Origin: Sphingomonas sp. 3P27F8
GTDB lineage: Bacteria; Pseudomonadota; Alphaproteobacteria; Sphingomonadales; Sphingomonadaceae
DNA length: 64,000 nucleotides
Assembly: GCF_005502745.1 (NCBI RefSeq)
Contig: NZ_SCNL01000008.1
Span: forward strand, 1 to 64,000
Direction of reading: 5' to 3'
Part shown: positions 18,136 to 28,433 of the stretch, in pieces
How the letters are laid out: each line of letters begins with the position of its first letter
Position numbering within the stretch: position 1 is the first letter of the stretch
Made by a program: the position numbers and the translations under genes
The notes under the pieces: generated by a model
What the model saw: the letters and a program-made list of their open reading frames with translations, nothing else
Database searches by the model: none
What the model was told of the DNA's origin: nothing

Positions 18136-20217
18136 TTATCCCTCGATCCGCGAGAAATCGGCCACGCTGTGCACCGCAGCACGAACCCGCGCAAGCAGCG
18201 CGAGCCGCGCATCGCGCTTTGCCGGATCGGCATCGTTGACCGTGACCGCCTCGAAGAATGCGTCGATTGGCGCGCGGAGCGTGGCGAGCGCGGCCATCGC
18301 CGCCTCGAAATCCTCGTTGGCGACGGCGCGCGCGGCGGCGGGCTCGGCGGCGTCCAGCGCTGCGATCAGCGCCGCCTCGGCGGGCTCGGGCGCATAGTCG
18401 AGTGGCGTCCACTCGGCGCTCTCGACACCCTCCTTCTTGAGGATGTTCGCCGCGCGCTTGTATCCGGCGAGCAGGTTCGCGCCGTCATCGGTGCCGACGA
18501 ACGATTGCAGCGCATGGACGCGCGCGAGCAGCCGGACGAGATCGTCCTCTCCCCCGAGCGCGAACACCGCATCGATCAGGTCGTGCCGGACACCCGCCTC
18601 GCGTTGCTGGACCTTGAGGCGGTCGGCGCAGAAGCCGAGGAGGACGGGAATAAACGCACGTGACGCATCATCTTCGAATCGATCAAACTCGTCGATGAAG
18701 CTGAATGAAATCACACGGTCAAACGTGCGCGTTAGGGGCAGGCGAAGTTCATTCTGCTGAATTTGCCTCGCGATCGCTAATACAGCGCGTCGCAAAGCGA
18801 AGGGATCACGAGACCCCGACGGCATCTCGTTGGCCCAGAAGAACATCGCCAACGTATCCAGCTTATCCGCCAGCGACACCGCCACCGTGACCGGCGCGGT
18901 CGGCACCTCATCGCCCTGCCCGACCGGCTTGTAGTGATCGCGGATCGCTTCGGCGACTTCGCGCGGTTCGCCTTGTGCGGCGGCGTAATATCCGCCCATC
19001 AAGCCCTGTAACTCGGGGAACTCGCCGACCATGCCGGTGACGAGATCGGCCTTGCATAATTCCGCCGCGCGACGCGCCAGCTTTGGATCGCAGTTCGGGA
19101 CGATCTTTTCGCTCGCCAGCCATTCCGCCAGCTTCGCGACGCGCTCCACCTTGTCGGCGACGGTGCCGAGCTTTTCGTGGAAGACGATCTTCTCCAGCTT
19201 CTTCGCCTGCTCCTCCAGCGGCACCCTGAGATCCGTCTGGTAGAAGAAGCGCGCATCCGAAAGGCGCGCGGCGAGCACCTTGCGGTTGCCCTCGACGATC
19301 TTGGCGCCGCCATCCGTCGCAGCGATGTTCGCGGTGCAGACAAACGCGTTGGCGAGCTTGCCCGCGCCATCCCGGCAGACGAAATATTTCTGGTTCACCC
19401 GCGCGGTGAGCTGGATCACCTCCGGCGGCACCTCAAGGAACGCGGCGTCGAAGCGACCGAGCAGCGGCACCGGCCATTCGGTGAGCCCGGCATTCTCCGC
19501 GACCAGCCCCTCATCCTCGATCAGCTCAAACCCGGCCTCGCGCGCCAGCGCAGTGGCGCGATCGCGGATCAGCGCCATCCGCTCGTCCTGATCGACGATG
19601 ACATGCGCGGCGCGCAGCTTCTCGACATAATCCGCCGCAGAGCCGATCGTGATCGCGCCCGGATGGTGGAAGCGATGGCCAAGCGTCGCCGCGCCGCTCT
19701 CCACCCCCGCGACGGTAACGGGGACGATCCCGCCGCCGAACAGCGCGACGATGCCGTGCAACGGGCGCACCCAGCGCTGGCTTTCGGTCGAGCGCGAGGT
19801 GGCGCCCCAGCGCATCGATTTGGGCCAGGGAAAGGCCCGGATCACCGCGGGGATCGCAGCGGCCAGCACCTCGGCGGTCGCGCGGCCGGGGCGCTCGGTC
19901 ACGGCAAAGAACACGCCGTCCCGCTCTTCAAGCTGTTCGCGCGTCAGGCCGGTCTTGCGCAGGAAGCCTTCCAGCGCCTGCGGCGGCGCTGCACTGCGCG
20001 GACCTTTGACTTCCTCGCGCACCGCCTCGGTCGCGTCAGGCAGGCCGCGCAGGATCAGCGCGAGGCGGCGCGGCGTGGCGTAGGTCACTGTTTCCGCCGC
20101 CGCGATGCCGGATTGCGCCAGCTCGGCGGCAAACAGCCGGGCCAGATCCTCGCGCGCCTTCGCCTGCATGCGCGCGGGGATTTCCTCCGAGCGTAGTTCG
20201 AGCAGGAAATCGGTCAC
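18136..20217 (-). CDS. glyS: Glycyl-tRNA synthetase, beta subunit
   Basis: The beta chain of the bacterial alpha2beta2 glycyl-tRNA synthetase carries tRNA recognition, including a C-terminal anticodon-binding-like domain. The 693-residue length is normal. Start GTG 20217 ([18 protein letters not shown]) overlaps the glyQ stop in a GTGA, and a longer frame to 20274 would overlap glyQ deeply. The N-terminal [12 protein letters not shown] is the family signature; the mid-protein [17 protein letters not shown] and the late [14 protein letters not shown] are also typical. Confidence 0.95.
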   Translation of the reverse strand: MTDFLLELRSEEIPARMQAKAREDLARLFAAELAQSGIAAAETVTYATPRRLALILRGLPDATEAVREEVKGPRSAAPPQALEGFLRKTGLTREQLEERDGVFFAVTERPGRATAEVLAAAIPAVIRAFPWPKSMRWGATSRSTESQRWVRPLHGIVALFGGGIVPVTVAGVESGAATLGHRFHHPGAITIGSAADYVEKLRAAHVIVDQDERMALIRDRATALAREAGFELIEDEGLVAENAGLTEWPVPLLGRFDAAFLEVPPEVIQLTARVNQKYFVCRDGAGKLANAFVCTANIAATDGGAKIVEGNRKVLAARLSDARFFYQTDLRVPLEEQAKKLEKIVFHEKLGTVADKVERVAKLAEWLASEKIVPNCDPKLARRAAELCKADLVTGMVGEFPELQGLMGGYYAAAQGEPREVAEAIRDHYKPVGQGDEVPTAPVTVAVSLADKLDTLAMFFWANEMPSGSRDPFALRRAVLAIARQIQQNELRLPLTRTFDRVISFSFIDEFDRFEDDASRAFIPVLLGFCADRLKVQQREAGVRHDLIDAVFALGGEDDLVRLLARVHALQSFVGTDDGANLLAGYKRAANILKKEGVESAEWTPLDYAPEPAEAALIAALDAAEPAAARAVANEDFEAAMAALATLRAPIDAFFEAVTVNDADPAKRDARLALLARVRAAVHSVADFSRIEG

Positions 20218-21125
20218 GCCGCGCTCCAATCGGGGTATTTCGCCTGCCATGCGGGCGTGTTTTCCGCGATCCACGACGCGCAGCTATTCTTTGTCAGATC
20301 GCGGACCCGGCCGATATAGGCCTGGCGCTCCGCCACCGAGATCACGCCGCGCGCCTGCAACAGATTGAACAGGTGGCTCGCCTCGATCGCCTGCTCATAC
20401 GCGGCAACGGGGATATTGTTCGCCAGGCAATTTTCGCATTCGGCCACAGCCTTGCGGAAACCCTCGAACAACGTTTCCGTATCGGCGACCTCGAAATTGT
20501 ATTTCGACATCTGCCGCTCGTTCTCAAGGAACACGTCGCCATAGGTAACGCCCTCGCTATTGAACGCGAGGTCGTAGATGCTGTCCTTGTTCTGGATATA
20601 CATCGCCAGCCGCTCGAGACCGTAGGTCAACTCACCGGCCACGGGCTTGCAGTCATAGCCGCCCATTTGCTGGAAATAGGTGAACTGCGTCACCTCCATC
20701 CCGTCGCACCACACTTCCCAGCCGAGGCCCCAGGCCCCCAGCGTCGGGCTTTCCCAATCATCCTCGACGAAGCGGATGTCATGCAGGCTCATGTCCACCC
20801 CGATCGCGGCGAGGCTGCCGAGATAAAGCTGCTGCAGGTCCGGCGGACTGGGTTTCAGGATCACCTGATACTGGTAATAATGCTGGAGCCGGTTGGGATT
20901 TTCGCCATAGCGGCCATCGGTCGGGCGGCGGCACGGCTGGACGAAGGCGGCATTCCACGTTTCCGGCCCCAGCGCACGCAGCGTAGTAGCGGGGTGGAAC
21001 GTGCCCGCCCCCATCCGCATGTCATACGGCTGAAGGATCACGCAGCCACGCTCGCTCCAATATTGGTGGAGGCGCAGGATCATGTCCTGGAAGCTCAGTG
21101 GCGCTTCTGTTGACCTGTTGTTCAT
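20214..21125 (-). CDS. glyQ: Glycyl-tRNA synthetase, alpha subunit
   Basis: GlyQ forms glycyl-adenylate and, with GlyS, glycyl-tRNA. The start at 21125 ([16 protein letters not shown]) gives 303 residues, the usual size. The class II core is plain: [34 protein letters not shown] and [14 protein letters not shown]. An upstream open frame to 21596 is not homologous. It is divergent from the TraB-family gene with under 100 bases between start codons. Confidence 0.97.
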   Translation of the reverse strand: MNNRSTEAPLSFQDMILRLHQYWSERGCVILQPYDMRMGAGTFHPATTLRALGPETWNAAFVQPCRRPTDGRYGENPNRLQHYYQYQVILKPSPPDLQQLYLGSLAAIGVDMSLHDIRFVEDDWESPTLGAWGLGWEVWCDGMEVTQFTYFQQMGGYDCKPVAGELTYGLERLAMYIQNKDSIYDLAFNSEGVTYGDVFLENERQMSKYNFEVADTETLFEGFRKAVAECENCLANNIPVAAYEQAIEASHLFNLLQARGVISVAERQAYIGRVRDLTKNSCASWIAENTPAWQAKYPDWSAA

Positions 21126-21167
21126 CGCGCGCGGGCAATGACGGATGGCTCGCCAACAGGCAAGGGC

Positions 21168-22106
21168 ATGAGTAAATCTGCCCCTGCCACTCTGACACGA
21201 GGTCGCCGCTTGTACCGTTCCATTTCCGCTTCGTTCGTCGCCATCGGTCTCGCCTTTGCCCTTCCCGCCTGCGCTCAGCCGGCCCCGGTCGCGACGAAGG
21301 ATGCCGATCCTGCCTTGTGGGTGGTGAAGGACAAAGACACCACGATCTACCTGTTCGGCACGATCCATGTGCTGCAACCGGGCCTCTCCTGGTTCGACCA
21401 GGCGGTTAAGAAGGCGTTCGACCGGTCCGGCACGTTGGTGCTGGAGATGGTGGAGCCGGATCAGGCGACACAGCAGAAAGTGGTGCTGTCGAAAGCATTT
21501 GCCCCCACCGGCCCGACCCTGTCGGAACAGCTTCCGGCGGGGAAGCGCGAGGCACTGGCGAAGGCGCTGACCGAGAACGGATTTTCCCTCTCTCAATATG
21601 ATCGGATGCGGCCTTGGTTCGCCGCGATCAGCCTGTCGATCCTGCCGCTTGAGAAGATCGGCTATGATCCGGCCAACGGCCCCGAAGGCATTCTGACGCG
21701 AGCGGCAAAGGCGCAGAACAAGCCGGTGATCGGACTGGAAACGTTCGAGGGGCAGCTATCCGTGTTCGACCGGATTTCGCAGAAAGGGCAGATCGACCTG
21801 CTATCGTCGACGATCGACGAACTGCCCAAAGCGCGCGAGAATATGGACAAGATGGTCGCCGACTGGGCGGCCGGCCGGCCCGACGAACTGGCCAAGGACA
21901 TGAATGCGTCGCTGGACGATTCGCCCGAGGTGGCCCAGATGTTGCTGCTCAATCGCAACAAGCAGTGGGCGGGGTGGATCGCGGAGCGGATGCGCACCCC
22001 GGGCACCGTATTCATCGCGGTCGGTGCGGGGCATCTGGCGGGCAAGGGCAGCGTGCAGGAGCAATTGCTGCGCTACAAGCTGAAGGCGGTGCGAATCCGC
22101 TACTGA
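21168..22106 (+). CDS. TraB/GumN-family exported protein
   Basis: A 312-residue protein of the TraB/GumN family. Its motifs are [19 protein letters not shown] in the N-terminal third and [19 protein letters not shown] near the end; these hold the conserved GxxH and GxxHL pairs of the family, thought to be a metallo-hydrolase fold. The start is ambiguous: ATG 21168 gives a long basic N-terminus before the signal segment ([14 protein letters not shown]), while TTG 21210, preceded by GAGG 7 bases upstream, gives a standard signal peptide. A lipobox-like LPAC is present. Confidence 0.82.
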   Translation: MSKSAPATLTRGRRLYRSISASFVAIGLAFALPACAQPAPVATKDADPALWVVKDKDTTIYLFGTIHVLQPGLSWFDQAVKKAFDRSGTLVLEMVEPDQATQQKVVLSKAFAPTGPTLSEQLPAGKREALAKALTENGFSLSQYDRMRPWFAAISLSILPLEKIGYDPANGPEGILTRAAKAQNKPVIGLETFEGQLSVFDRISQKGQIDLLSSTIDELPKARENMDKMVADWAAGRPDELAKDMNASLDDSPEVAQMLLLNRNKQWAGWIAERMRTPGTVFIAVGAGHLAGKGSVQEQLLRYKLKAVRIRY

Positions 22107-22218
22107 GCCGCGCCATTGCCTTTTCGCGCATCTTCCGCTAGGCGCGCCGGCTTCCCGTCATGGTCATCCCTGGAGGCGTGGCGGGAGACGAACCAAATAT
22201 CGTTTCGGAGATACTGTA

Positions 22219-22845
22219 ATGAGCGACACGCTGACGCTCGCAGCCGAGACGCGTGATCGGGTTGGCAAGGGAGCCTCCCGCGATCTGCGTCGTCTAGGCC
22301 GCGTACCCGCCGTGATCTACGGCCAGAACAAAAAGCCCGCCTCGATTCACCTTGAGGAGAAGGCGCTGGTGAAGGCGCTCGGCACCGGGCACTTCATGAA
22401 TTCGGTCATCATGGTCAACGGCGAGCGCACGCTGCCGAAGGACGTGCACTTCCACCCGGTCACCGACCGTCCGGTCCACGTCGACTTCCTGCGCATCTCG
22501 GCGCACGCTCAGGTCACCGTCGCGGTGCCGGTCGTGTTCCAGGACGAGGAGGAATCGCCTGGCCTGAAGAAGGGCGGCGTGCTCAATATCGTTCGCCACG
22601 AGCTGGAGCTGGTGTGCGACGCGGCGGAAATACCCAGCGAGATCTTGGTTTCGCTCAAGGGCCTCGAAGTCGGCGATTCTCTCCACATCTCGGCGATCAC
22701 GCTGCCGAAGGGCACCGAGTCCGCGATCGACGACCGCGACTTCACCATCGCGACCATCGTCGCGCCGTCCGCGCTGAAGTCGGCCGAGGACGAGGCCGAT
22801 GCTGAAGCAGGCGACGCAGCCGAGGAAGGTGACAAGGCCGAGTAA
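22219..22845 (+). CDS. rplY: 50S ribosomal protein L25/general stress protein Ctc
   Basis: A 208-residue L25 of the long CTC type: the N-terminal 5S rRNA-binding domain (residues about 5-95, with [20 protein letters not shown]) is followed by the C-terminal beta domain and an acidic tail ([14 protein letters not shown]). The start at 22219 has GGAG at 12 bases upstream. It is followed by a strong terminator-like hairpin and by pth, an arrangement conserved in alphaproteobacteria. Confidence 0.95.
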   Translation: MSDTLTLAAETRDRVGKGASRDLRRLGRVPAVIYGQNKKPASIHLEEKALVKALGTGHFMNSVIMVNGERTLPKDVHFHPVTDRPVHVDFLRISAHAQVTVAVPVVFQDEEESPGLKKGGVLNIVRHELELVCDAAEIPSEILVSLKGLEVGDSLHISAITLPKGTESAIDDRDFTIATIVAPSALKSAEDEADAEAGDAAEEGDKAE

Positions 22846-22872
22846 TCTGACTTGTTTTCCGGTAAGCCGTTT

Positions 22873-22904
22873 CGGGCGGGGTGACGGCGACGTCCCCCCG
22901 CCCG
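22873..22904 (+). terminator. Intrinsic terminator after rplY
   Basis: CGGGCGGGG pairs with CCCCGCCCG and, inside, GACG pairs with CGTC over a GCGA tetraloop. TTTC and ATTTTCG follow. It may be partial, since pth starts 26 bases later on the same strand. Confidence 0.65.
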
Positions 22905-22929
22905 TTTCATTTTCGAAAGGGGACGAAGC

Positions 22930-23499
22930 GTGCAGCTTTGGGTAGGGCTCGGCAATCCGGGGCCGCAATATGCGATGCAGCGGCACAATGTGGGCTTCAT
23001 GGCGCTGGACGCTATCGCAGAAGTGCACGATTTCGGCCCGGTGGCGAAGAAATTTCAGGGCTGGGTGCAGGAAGGAAGGCTCGGCAGCCAGAGGATCCTT
23101 CTGCTCAAACCAGCGACCTTCATGAACGAAAGCGGCCGCAGCGTCGGCGAGGCGCTGCGGTTCTACAAGCTCGCGCCGGATGCGCTCACCGTGTTTCATG
23201 ACGAGCTCGATCTGCCGCCGTTCAAGGTGAAGGTGAAGAACGGTGGCGGCACGGCGGGGCATAACGGGCTACGCTCGGTTGACCAGCACCTTGGCCCCGA
23301 TTTCCGCCGCGTGCGGATCGGCATCGGCCATCCCGGCCACAAAGATCGCGTAACCGGATATGTGCTCGGCAATTACGCCAAGAGCGAGATCGATCCGCTG
23401 GCCGACCTGCTCGGCGCACTTGCGGCGGAGGCGCCGAAGCTGGCGGAGGGCGACGACGTGCGCTTCATGAACGATATCGCGCTGCGCCAAGGGGATTGA
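22930..23499 (+). CDS. pth: Peptidyl-tRNA hydrolase
   Basis: Pth releases stalled peptides from peptidyl-tRNA. The 189-residue protein has LWVGLGNPGPQYAMQRHNVGF with the catalytic His, and HDELDLPPFKVK with the conserved Asp. The start is GTG at 22930 with AAGGGGACGAAGC upstream; no ATG gives the conserved N-terminus. It follows rplY as in many alphaproteobacteria and ends 3 bases before the TIGR02466 gene. Confidence 0.95.
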   Translation: MQLWVGLGNPGPQYAMQRHNVGFMALDAIAEVHDFGPVAKKFQGWVQEGRLGSQRILLLKPATFMNESGRSVGEALRFYKLAPDALTVFHDELDLPPFKVKVKNGGGTAGHNGLRSVDQHLGPDFRRVRIGIGHPGHKDRVTGYVLGNYAKSEIDPLADLLGALAAEAPKLAEGDDVRFMNDIALRQGD

Positions 23500-23502
23500 A
23501 CC

Positions 23503-24084
23503 GTGTCGACCCGCACCCTGTTTCCAACCCTGTTCTACGAAGGCCGGATCGATGACGAGACGCTGGTAGCAGATCTTGAATATTCCGCGCTCACCCTGGC
23601 GCAGGAGGATGGAGCCGGCCGGGCCTGGTCACGCGCGAACGGCTATCGCGGCTACACCAGCTATGCCTCGCTCGATGACCTGCCCGGGCGCGATCCCGCC
23701 TTCGCTGCGCTCAAGCGGCGGCTCGACAAGCATGTCGCCACCTTTGCTCGCGACTTGCAACTCGATCTCGGTGGTCGCCGGCTGCGGCTCGACAGCCTGT
23801 GGGTGAATGTCATGAAGCGGCATGCAACTCATAGCGGGCACATCCATCCGCACAGCGTCGTCTCCGGCACCTGCTATATCGCGGTGCCGGCCGGGGCAGG
23901 CGCGCTCAAGCTGGAAGATCCGCGCCTGCCGATGCTGATGGCCGCGCCGCTGCGGCCGGATACCTTCGTCTATGCGCAGCCCGCGCGCGGCGCCGTGTTT
24001 CTGTGGGAAAGCTGGCTCCGCCACGAGGTCATGCCGAGCGATGCGAAGGATGACCGGATCAGCATTAGCTTCAACTATAGCTGA
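23503..24084 (+). CDS. TIGR02466 family protein (putative 2OG-Fe(II) oxygenase fold)
   Basis: A 193-residue protein that starts LFPTLFYEGRI and shows the TIGR02466 pattern. The histidine cluster HSGHIHPHSVVSGTCYI and the late GAVFLWESWLRHEVMP are compatible with the H-x-D/E...H facial triad of a 2-oxoglutarate-iron oxygenase, with H in SGHIHPH and LRHEV. The substrate is not known. The start is GTG 23503, placed 3 bases after the pth stop, so the two are likely co-transcribed. Confidence 0.75.
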   Translation: MSTRTLFPTLFYEGRIDDETLVADLEYSALTLAQEDGAGRAWSRANGYRGYTSYASLDDLPGRDPAFAALKRRLDKHVATFARDLQLDLGGRRLRLDSLWVNVMKRHATHSGHIHPHSVVSGTCYIAVPAGAGALKLEDPRLPMLMAAPLRPDTFVYAQPARGAVFLWESWLRHEVMPSDAKDDRISISFNYS

Positions 24085-24138
24085 ACTGATGGGGGCAAGC
24101 CTGCTGCCATATGAACCGCTCGCCCAGAACCCATTCAT

Positions 24139-24159
24139 CCGTTGCGCGTTACGCAACGG
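24139..24159. repeat. 8-bp inverted repeat upstream of the Gln-rich lipoprotein
   Basis: CCGTTGCG and CGCAACGG face each other across a 5-base loop CGTTA, 32 bases before the lipoprotein start. It lacks a T tract, so it is not a terminator; it may be an operator or an RNA hairpin. Confidence 0.5.
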
Positions 24160-24191
24160 AAGTTCCGGGAGATGGATGGAGTTACCTAGTG

Positions 24192-25835
24192 ATGGCAGGA
24201 TCACGCTTTTCCCGCTTCAGCGCCTCGGCGGCGCTGCTCGCTTTCGCTCTCACCGGCTGCAACCGTACGCCGAACGACAGCCAGGCGCTGCTCGCCAACC
24301 AGAGCGCCGCGGCCCCGCTTCCAGACCTCCCCGCGACACTGCCGATGACGGACGCACCCGCTACGCCAATCACGACCGCACCGCGCGCGGCGGCGCTGCC
24401 CGAAGCCCGCCCGATCCGCACCGTTCGGGTGCGCGATAGCGGGCGCGGCGCCGAATATGCCTATGCCGACGCAGCGTATCGCTTCAACGACGCGCTGGGC
24501 GATGCGCCTCCCGATTACGGCTTCGACTATCAGGGCGTGGAGCCATGGGCATGGCAGGGCTATGACGATTCGGTCGTCTTCGCCGAACCGGTCTCCGGTG
24601 GCTACCGCACCTATTATTACCGTCCGGGCGCGGAACAGCCGTATTTCGTCCGCGATCCTTATTATTCCTACGGTTATGACGATGGGCAACTAGCGGTTGT
24701 CTATGCGCCGGATGGCGCGGTCGTCCCGTGGGCGGATTATGGGCCGCAGCTCGTCTATGCCTCACGCTATCTGTCGCGCGGGCGCGATCTGTGGCGTGCA
24801 TCGCGCGCGCAGCGCATCGCGATCAGCGCGGAAAGCTGGACGAGCCAAAGAACGACCTGGTTCGAAACCCGACAGCGATGGGGCGATGTGCGGATGCGCC
24901 AGCCCGCGTGGGCGAACTACGCTCGGCAGGACGCCGTTGCGCAAAATCACTGGCAGGCGGAACAGATCCGCCGACAGGCCGACGCCCGTCGGTTCGCGGA
25001 TTGGCAGGCCGACAGCTATCACGCGGCCCCGCCGCCGCGCGCGATCCCCGCGCATTGGCAGCAGGCACCGTGGGCACGGGATGCCAGCCGTTTCGCGCCC
25101 GCAGCCGCAGTCGCGGGCGGTGCGGTAGCGGTCGGCGCGGCCATCGCCCAACGCCAGCATGCCGTGGCGGCGCGAAACGAGCAGGCGCTACTCGCAGACG
25201 CAAATCGCACCCGAGAGGAGCAGATGCAGGCGCGGGCGCAGCAACAGCATCAGCAGATGATTGCCCAGCAGCAGGCCGGGAACGCCCAGTTGACACAGCA
25301 GCGTCAACAACTGGCCGCCCGGGTGGAGCAACAGCGACAGGCACGGGCGAACGAGATGAACCAACAGCGGTTGCAGGCGCGACGTCAGCCACAATCGATC
25401 CGCGCGGACCAGAATCACGTGCTTGCGACGGAGATGACGCAGCGGCAGCAGCAACAGCAGCAGCGGAACATGCAGGCCCACCATCAGCGCTTGCGCATGA
25501 CCGAGATGGCGCAGCACCGACAGCAACAGCAGACTGTGCGGGTCGAGCAGCAGCAGGCGCGGATTGCGGACAATGCGCGTCGCGAACAGGCGAACGCCGC
25601 GCGCGCCGAGCAGATGCAGGCGCGCGCGCAGCAGCAACAGCAGATGCGCGCCGCTGAGACAGCGCAACGTGCCCAGTCGCAAATGCGGGCGCAGCAGTTG
25701 CGCGCGGCCGAGACGCGTGTGCAACCGGTTGCGCGGGCGCCGGAACCGCCCCGTCCACCGGCGCAGGCGGAGCGCCCGACACGCCCGGCAGCACCACCGC
25801 AACGCGGCCCGGAGCGGGAACACGACCACCGCTGA
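24192..25835 (+). CDS. Large Gln/Arg-rich putative lipoprotein
   Basis: A 547-residue protein starting with a lipoprotein signal (MAGSRFSRFSASAALLAFAL then TGC, the lipobox cysteine). ATG 24192 is chosen because the frame extends to 24111 without homology. Residues about 60-230 hold Tyr-rich segments such as YGFDYQGVEPWAWQGYDD and YYYRPGAEQPYFVRDP. Residues about 260-540 are a strongly repetitive coiled-coil-like region full of Gln, Arg and Ala (QARAQQQHQQM, QRQQQQQQRNMQ), ending in a Pro/Arg-rich tail. No enzyme domain is seen. It is unrecognised and seems a structural or surface protein. Confidence 0.6.
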   Translation: MAGSRFSRFSASAALLAFALTGCNRTPNDSQALLANQSAAAPLPDLPATLPMTDAPATPITTAPRAAALPEARPIRTVRVRDSGRGAEYAYADAAYRFNDALGDAPPDYGFDYQGVEPWAWQGYDDSVVFAEPVSGGYRTYYYRPGAEQPYFVRDPYYSYGYDDGQLAVVYAPDGAVVPWADYGPQLVYASRYLSRGRDLWRASRAQRIAISAESWTSQRTTWFETRQRWGDVRMRQPAWANYARQDAVAQNHWQAEQIRRQADARRFADWQADSYHAAPPPRAIPAHWQQAPWARDASRFAPAAAVAGGAVAVGAAIAQRQHAVAARNEQALLADANRTREEQMQARAQQQHQQMIAQQQAGNAQLTQQRQQLAARVEQQRQARANEMNQQRLQARRQPQSIRADQNHVLATEMTQRQQQQQQRNMQAHHQRLRMTEMAQHRQQQQTVRVEQQQARIADNARREQANAARAEQMQARAQQQQQMRAAETAQRAQSQMRAQQLRAAETRVQPVARAPEPPRPPAQAERPTRPAAPPQRGPEREHDHR

Positions 25836-25855
25836 ACGCGCTCCGGGGTGGCGCG

Positions 25856-25886
25856 ATGCGGGCGGACGCTGTAGGGCCGCCCGCAT
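25856..25886 (+). terminator. Hairpin between the Gln-rich gene and ychF
   Basis: ATGCGGGCGG and CCGCCCGCAT form a perfect 10-bp stem around an 11-base loop, after the lipoprotein stop and before ychF. The T tract is short (ATTCCC), so termination may be inefficient. Confidence 0.5.
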
Positions 25887-25908
25887 TCCCACATCTTGAG
25901 GTACGAAC

Positions 25909-27009
25909 ATGGGTTTCCGCTGCGGCATCGTGGGCCTGCCCAACGTGGGCAAGTCCACCCTTTTCAACGCGCTGACCGAAACGGCAGCTGCGCAGGCCGC
26001 GAACTATCCGTTCTGCACGATCGAGCCAAATGTCGGCAATGTCGGCGTCCCCGATCAGCGGCTGTCTAAACTGGCGGCAATCGCGGGATCGGCCAAGATC
26101 ATCGAGACGCAGCTGGCCTTCGTCGATATTGCCGGCCTGGTGCGCGGGGCATCGAAGGGCGAGGGGCTCGGCAACCAGTTCCTCGGCAACATCCGCGAGG
26201 TGGATGCGATCGTCCATGTCCTGCGCTGTTTTGAAAACGGCGATGTGACCCACGTCGAGGGCAAGGTCGATCCGATCGCCGATGCCGAAACCGTCGAGAC
26301 CGAGCTGATGCTGGCGGACCTGGAAAGCCTCGAAAAGCGCGTGCCTGCCCTCATCAAGAAGGGCCAGTCCGGCGACAAGGAAGCGAAGATCGGCGCGAGC
26401 GTGCTTGGTCAGGCGCTCGCGCTGCTGCGCGAGGGCAAGCCCGCGCGCCTGACTGCGCCGAGTGACGTGGAGGAGGAACGCGTCTTCGCGCAGGCGCAAC
26501 TGCTCACCGCAAAGCCGATCCTCTATGTCTGCAACGTGGAGGAGGAGAATGCCGCGACCGGCAACGCCCATTCCGCGCGCGTATTCGATAAGGCCGCAGC
26601 TGAGGGCGCGGAGGCCGTTGTCGTTTCCGCCGCGATCGAGGCGGAGATCGCGACGATGCCACCGGAGGATCGCGGCGAGTTCCTGTCCGAGTTGGGCTTG
26701 GCCGAAACCGGCCTCGCCCGTGTGATCCAGGCCGGCTACAAGCTGCTCCACCTGCTCACGTTTTTTACGGTAGGGCCAAAGGAGGCTCGTGCCTGGACCG
26801 TCCCGGCCGGATCGAAGGCGCCGCGCGCGGCCGGCGAGATTCACACCGATTTCGAACGCGGCTTCATTCGCGCCGAAACGATCGCCTATGACGATTATGT
26901 CGCGCTCGGCGGAGAGGCTGGCGCGCGCGAGGCGGGCAAGCTGCGGCAGGAGGGCAAGGAATATGTCGTCCATGATGGCGACGTGATGCTGTTCCGCTTC
27001 AACGTCTGA
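25909..27009 (+). CDS. ychF: Ribosome-associated ATPase YchF
   Basis: YchF is a translation-factor-class P-loop protein of 366 residues. It has the G1 loop GLPNVGKSTLFNALT, the G3 DIAGLV, and in place of NKxD the CNVEEEN motif that makes it ATP-specific, then a coiled region and a C-terminal TGS domain (LLTFFTVGPKEARAWTVP). It is linked to the ribosome and oxidative-stress responses in E. coli. It follows the glutamine-rich gene by 73 bases and is preceded by a hairpin. Confidence 0.94.
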   Translation: MGFRCGIVGLPNVGKSTLFNALTETAAAQAANYPFCTIEPNVGNVGVPDQRLSKLAAIAGSAKIIETQLAFVDIAGLVRGASKGEGLGNQFLGNIREVDAIVHVLRCFENGDVTHVEGKVDPIADAETVETELMLADLESLEKRVPALIKKGQSGDKEAKIGASVLGQALALLREGKPARLTAPSDVEEERVFAQAQLLTAKPILYVCNVEEENAATGNAHSARVFDKAAAEGAEAVVVSAAIEAEIATMPPEDRGEFLSELGLAETGLARVIQAGYKLLHLLTFFTVGPKEARAWTVPAGSKAPRAAGEIHTDFERGFIRAETIAYDDYVALGGEAGAREAGKLRQEGKEYVVHDGDVMLFRFNV

Positions 27010-27131
27010 AGTTGCCACGGACGATTGCCGGTTGGCATGATCGGGCGGCGGCTGATCGGAATGCGTCAAACCGCGCCGACATCGGCAATTGCGCCTTCCG
27101 CCCGTAACGTGGCGGGCGTAAGCGCTATGGC

Positions 27132-28433
27132 ATGATCGGTCGCTCCGTTGTGCTCGCAGCGCTCGCCGCCCTTGCCGGCTGCGCTTATCCCAATACGCCG
27201 CGCGCCTTGCCGCCCGCAAATCAGCCGGCGCGTGGCACCGTTGCTGCCGCGGCGGTCGCGCAGCGCGCGCCCGTCACTATCCTGATCTCGATCGATGGCT
27301 TCCGCCCCGACTATCTCGATCGCGGCGTGACGCCGACCCTGTCGCGTCTGGCCGCGACAGGGGTGTCAGCAGCGATGCGCCCGTCATTTCCGTCCAAGAC
27401 ATATCCAAATCACTGGACGCTCGTCACCGGATTGCGCCCCGATCGTCACGGCATCGTCGCCAACAACATGGAGGACCCGGGCCGCCCCGGCGAAAAGTTC
27501 ACCATGGCGACGGACGATCCGTTCTGGTGGAATGTTGCAGAGCCGATCTGGGTGACCGCGCAGAAGGCGGGTATCCATAGTGCCGCGATGTTCTGGCCCG
27601 GCGCGAACGTCGCCTGGGGCGGCACCCGCGACAGCGAATGGCCAAACACGGTGCGCAACGGAATGCGCCCTGATGACTGGCAGCAGTTTACCCAGCAGAT
27701 GCCGGGCGAGAACCGCGTGCAGGCAGTGATCGACTGGCTGCGTCGCCCCGCCGCGACGCGCCCCGGCTTCGTGACGCTCTATTTTGACACGGTGGATACC
27801 GCCGGGCACCAATTTGGCCCCGCAAGCGACAAGGTGACCCAGGCGGTGGGCGAGGTGGATCGCTGGATCGGCGATCTGATCGGTGGGTTGGTGCAGCTAG
27901 ATCAGCCCGCCAACCTAGTGATCGTCTCGGACCACGGAATGGCGCCAACTTCCAGCGAGCGCGTGATCGCGCTCGACAAGCTCATCAGCGTGGACGATGC
28001 GCGTATCGTCGAAGCCGGGCCCTACGCCACTTTCGAGCCGGTGCCGGGCCGCGAACGCGCCGTGGAAGCCGCGCTCCTCAAGCCGCATGCGCACCTCACG
28101 TGCTGGCGCAAGAGCGATATTCCGGCGCGTTTTCATTACGGCGCAAACGTGCGCGTTCCACCGTACTTCTGCCTTGCCGACGATGGCTGGCTGACAGCGA
28201 AGACGGGCCCGAAAGAGGCCTTTTCAAAAGGCGAGCACGGCTATGACAACGACCAGGCCGACATGCGCGCGCTGTTCATTGCCAATGGCCCGGCCTTCGC
28301 CCGTGGCCGTAAGCTGCCGTCTTTCGACAACGTCGATGTTGCCCCCTTGCTGCGCGATCTGCTCCACCTTCCAGCCGGCGCCGGGCTGGACGGAAACGAT
28401 GCGCCATTCCATGAGGTGCTCGACAAACGATGA
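27132..28433 (+). CDS. Ectonucleotide pyrophosphatase/phosphodiesterase family lipoprotein
   Basis: A 433-residue alkaline-phosphatase-superfamily enzyme of the NPP type. The signal peptide ends at lipobox LAALAGC (cysteine 17). Zinc-site segments are ISIDGFRPDYLD (first metal Asp), SFPSKTYPNHWTLVTGL (Thr nucleophile and Asn), DTVDTAGHQFGP and SDHGMAPT. These enzymes hydrolyse nucleotide or phospholipid phosphodiesters outside the cytoplasm. Its stop overlaps the following MaoC-type gene in an ATGA. Confidence 0.88.
   Translation: MIGRSVVLAALAALAGCAYPNTPRALPPANQPARGTVAAAAVAQRAPVTILISIDGFRPDYLDRGVTPTLSRLAATGVSAAMRPSFPSKTYPNHWTLVTGLRPDRHGIVANNMEDPGRPGEKFTMATDDPFWWNVAEPIWVTAQKAGIHSAAMFWPGANVAWGGTRDSEWPNTVRNGMRPDDWQQFTQQMPGENRVQAVIDWLRRPAATRPGFVTLYFDTVDTAGHQFGPASDKVTQAVGEVDRWIGDLIGGLVQLDQPANLVIVSDHGMAPTSSERVIALDKLISVDDARIVEAGPYATFEPVPGRERAVEAALLKPHAHLTCWRKSDIPARFHYGANVRVPPYFCLADDGWLTAKTGPKEAFSKGEHGYDNDQADMRALFIANGPAFARGRKLPSFDNVDVAPLLRDLLHLPAGAGLDGNDAPFHEVLDKR

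Noticed and set aside
24111..24191. Longer N-terminus for the Gln-rich lipoprotein
   Set aside because: The upstream codons do not form a signal peptide and include the inverted repeat at 24139; the lipobox fits only the start at 24192 (or GTG 24189).
25200..25740. A tandem DNA repeat or CRISPR-like array in the CAG-rich section
   Set aside because: The repeats are degenerate codons for Gln, Arg and Ala inside an open frame, with no constant repeat-spacer period.
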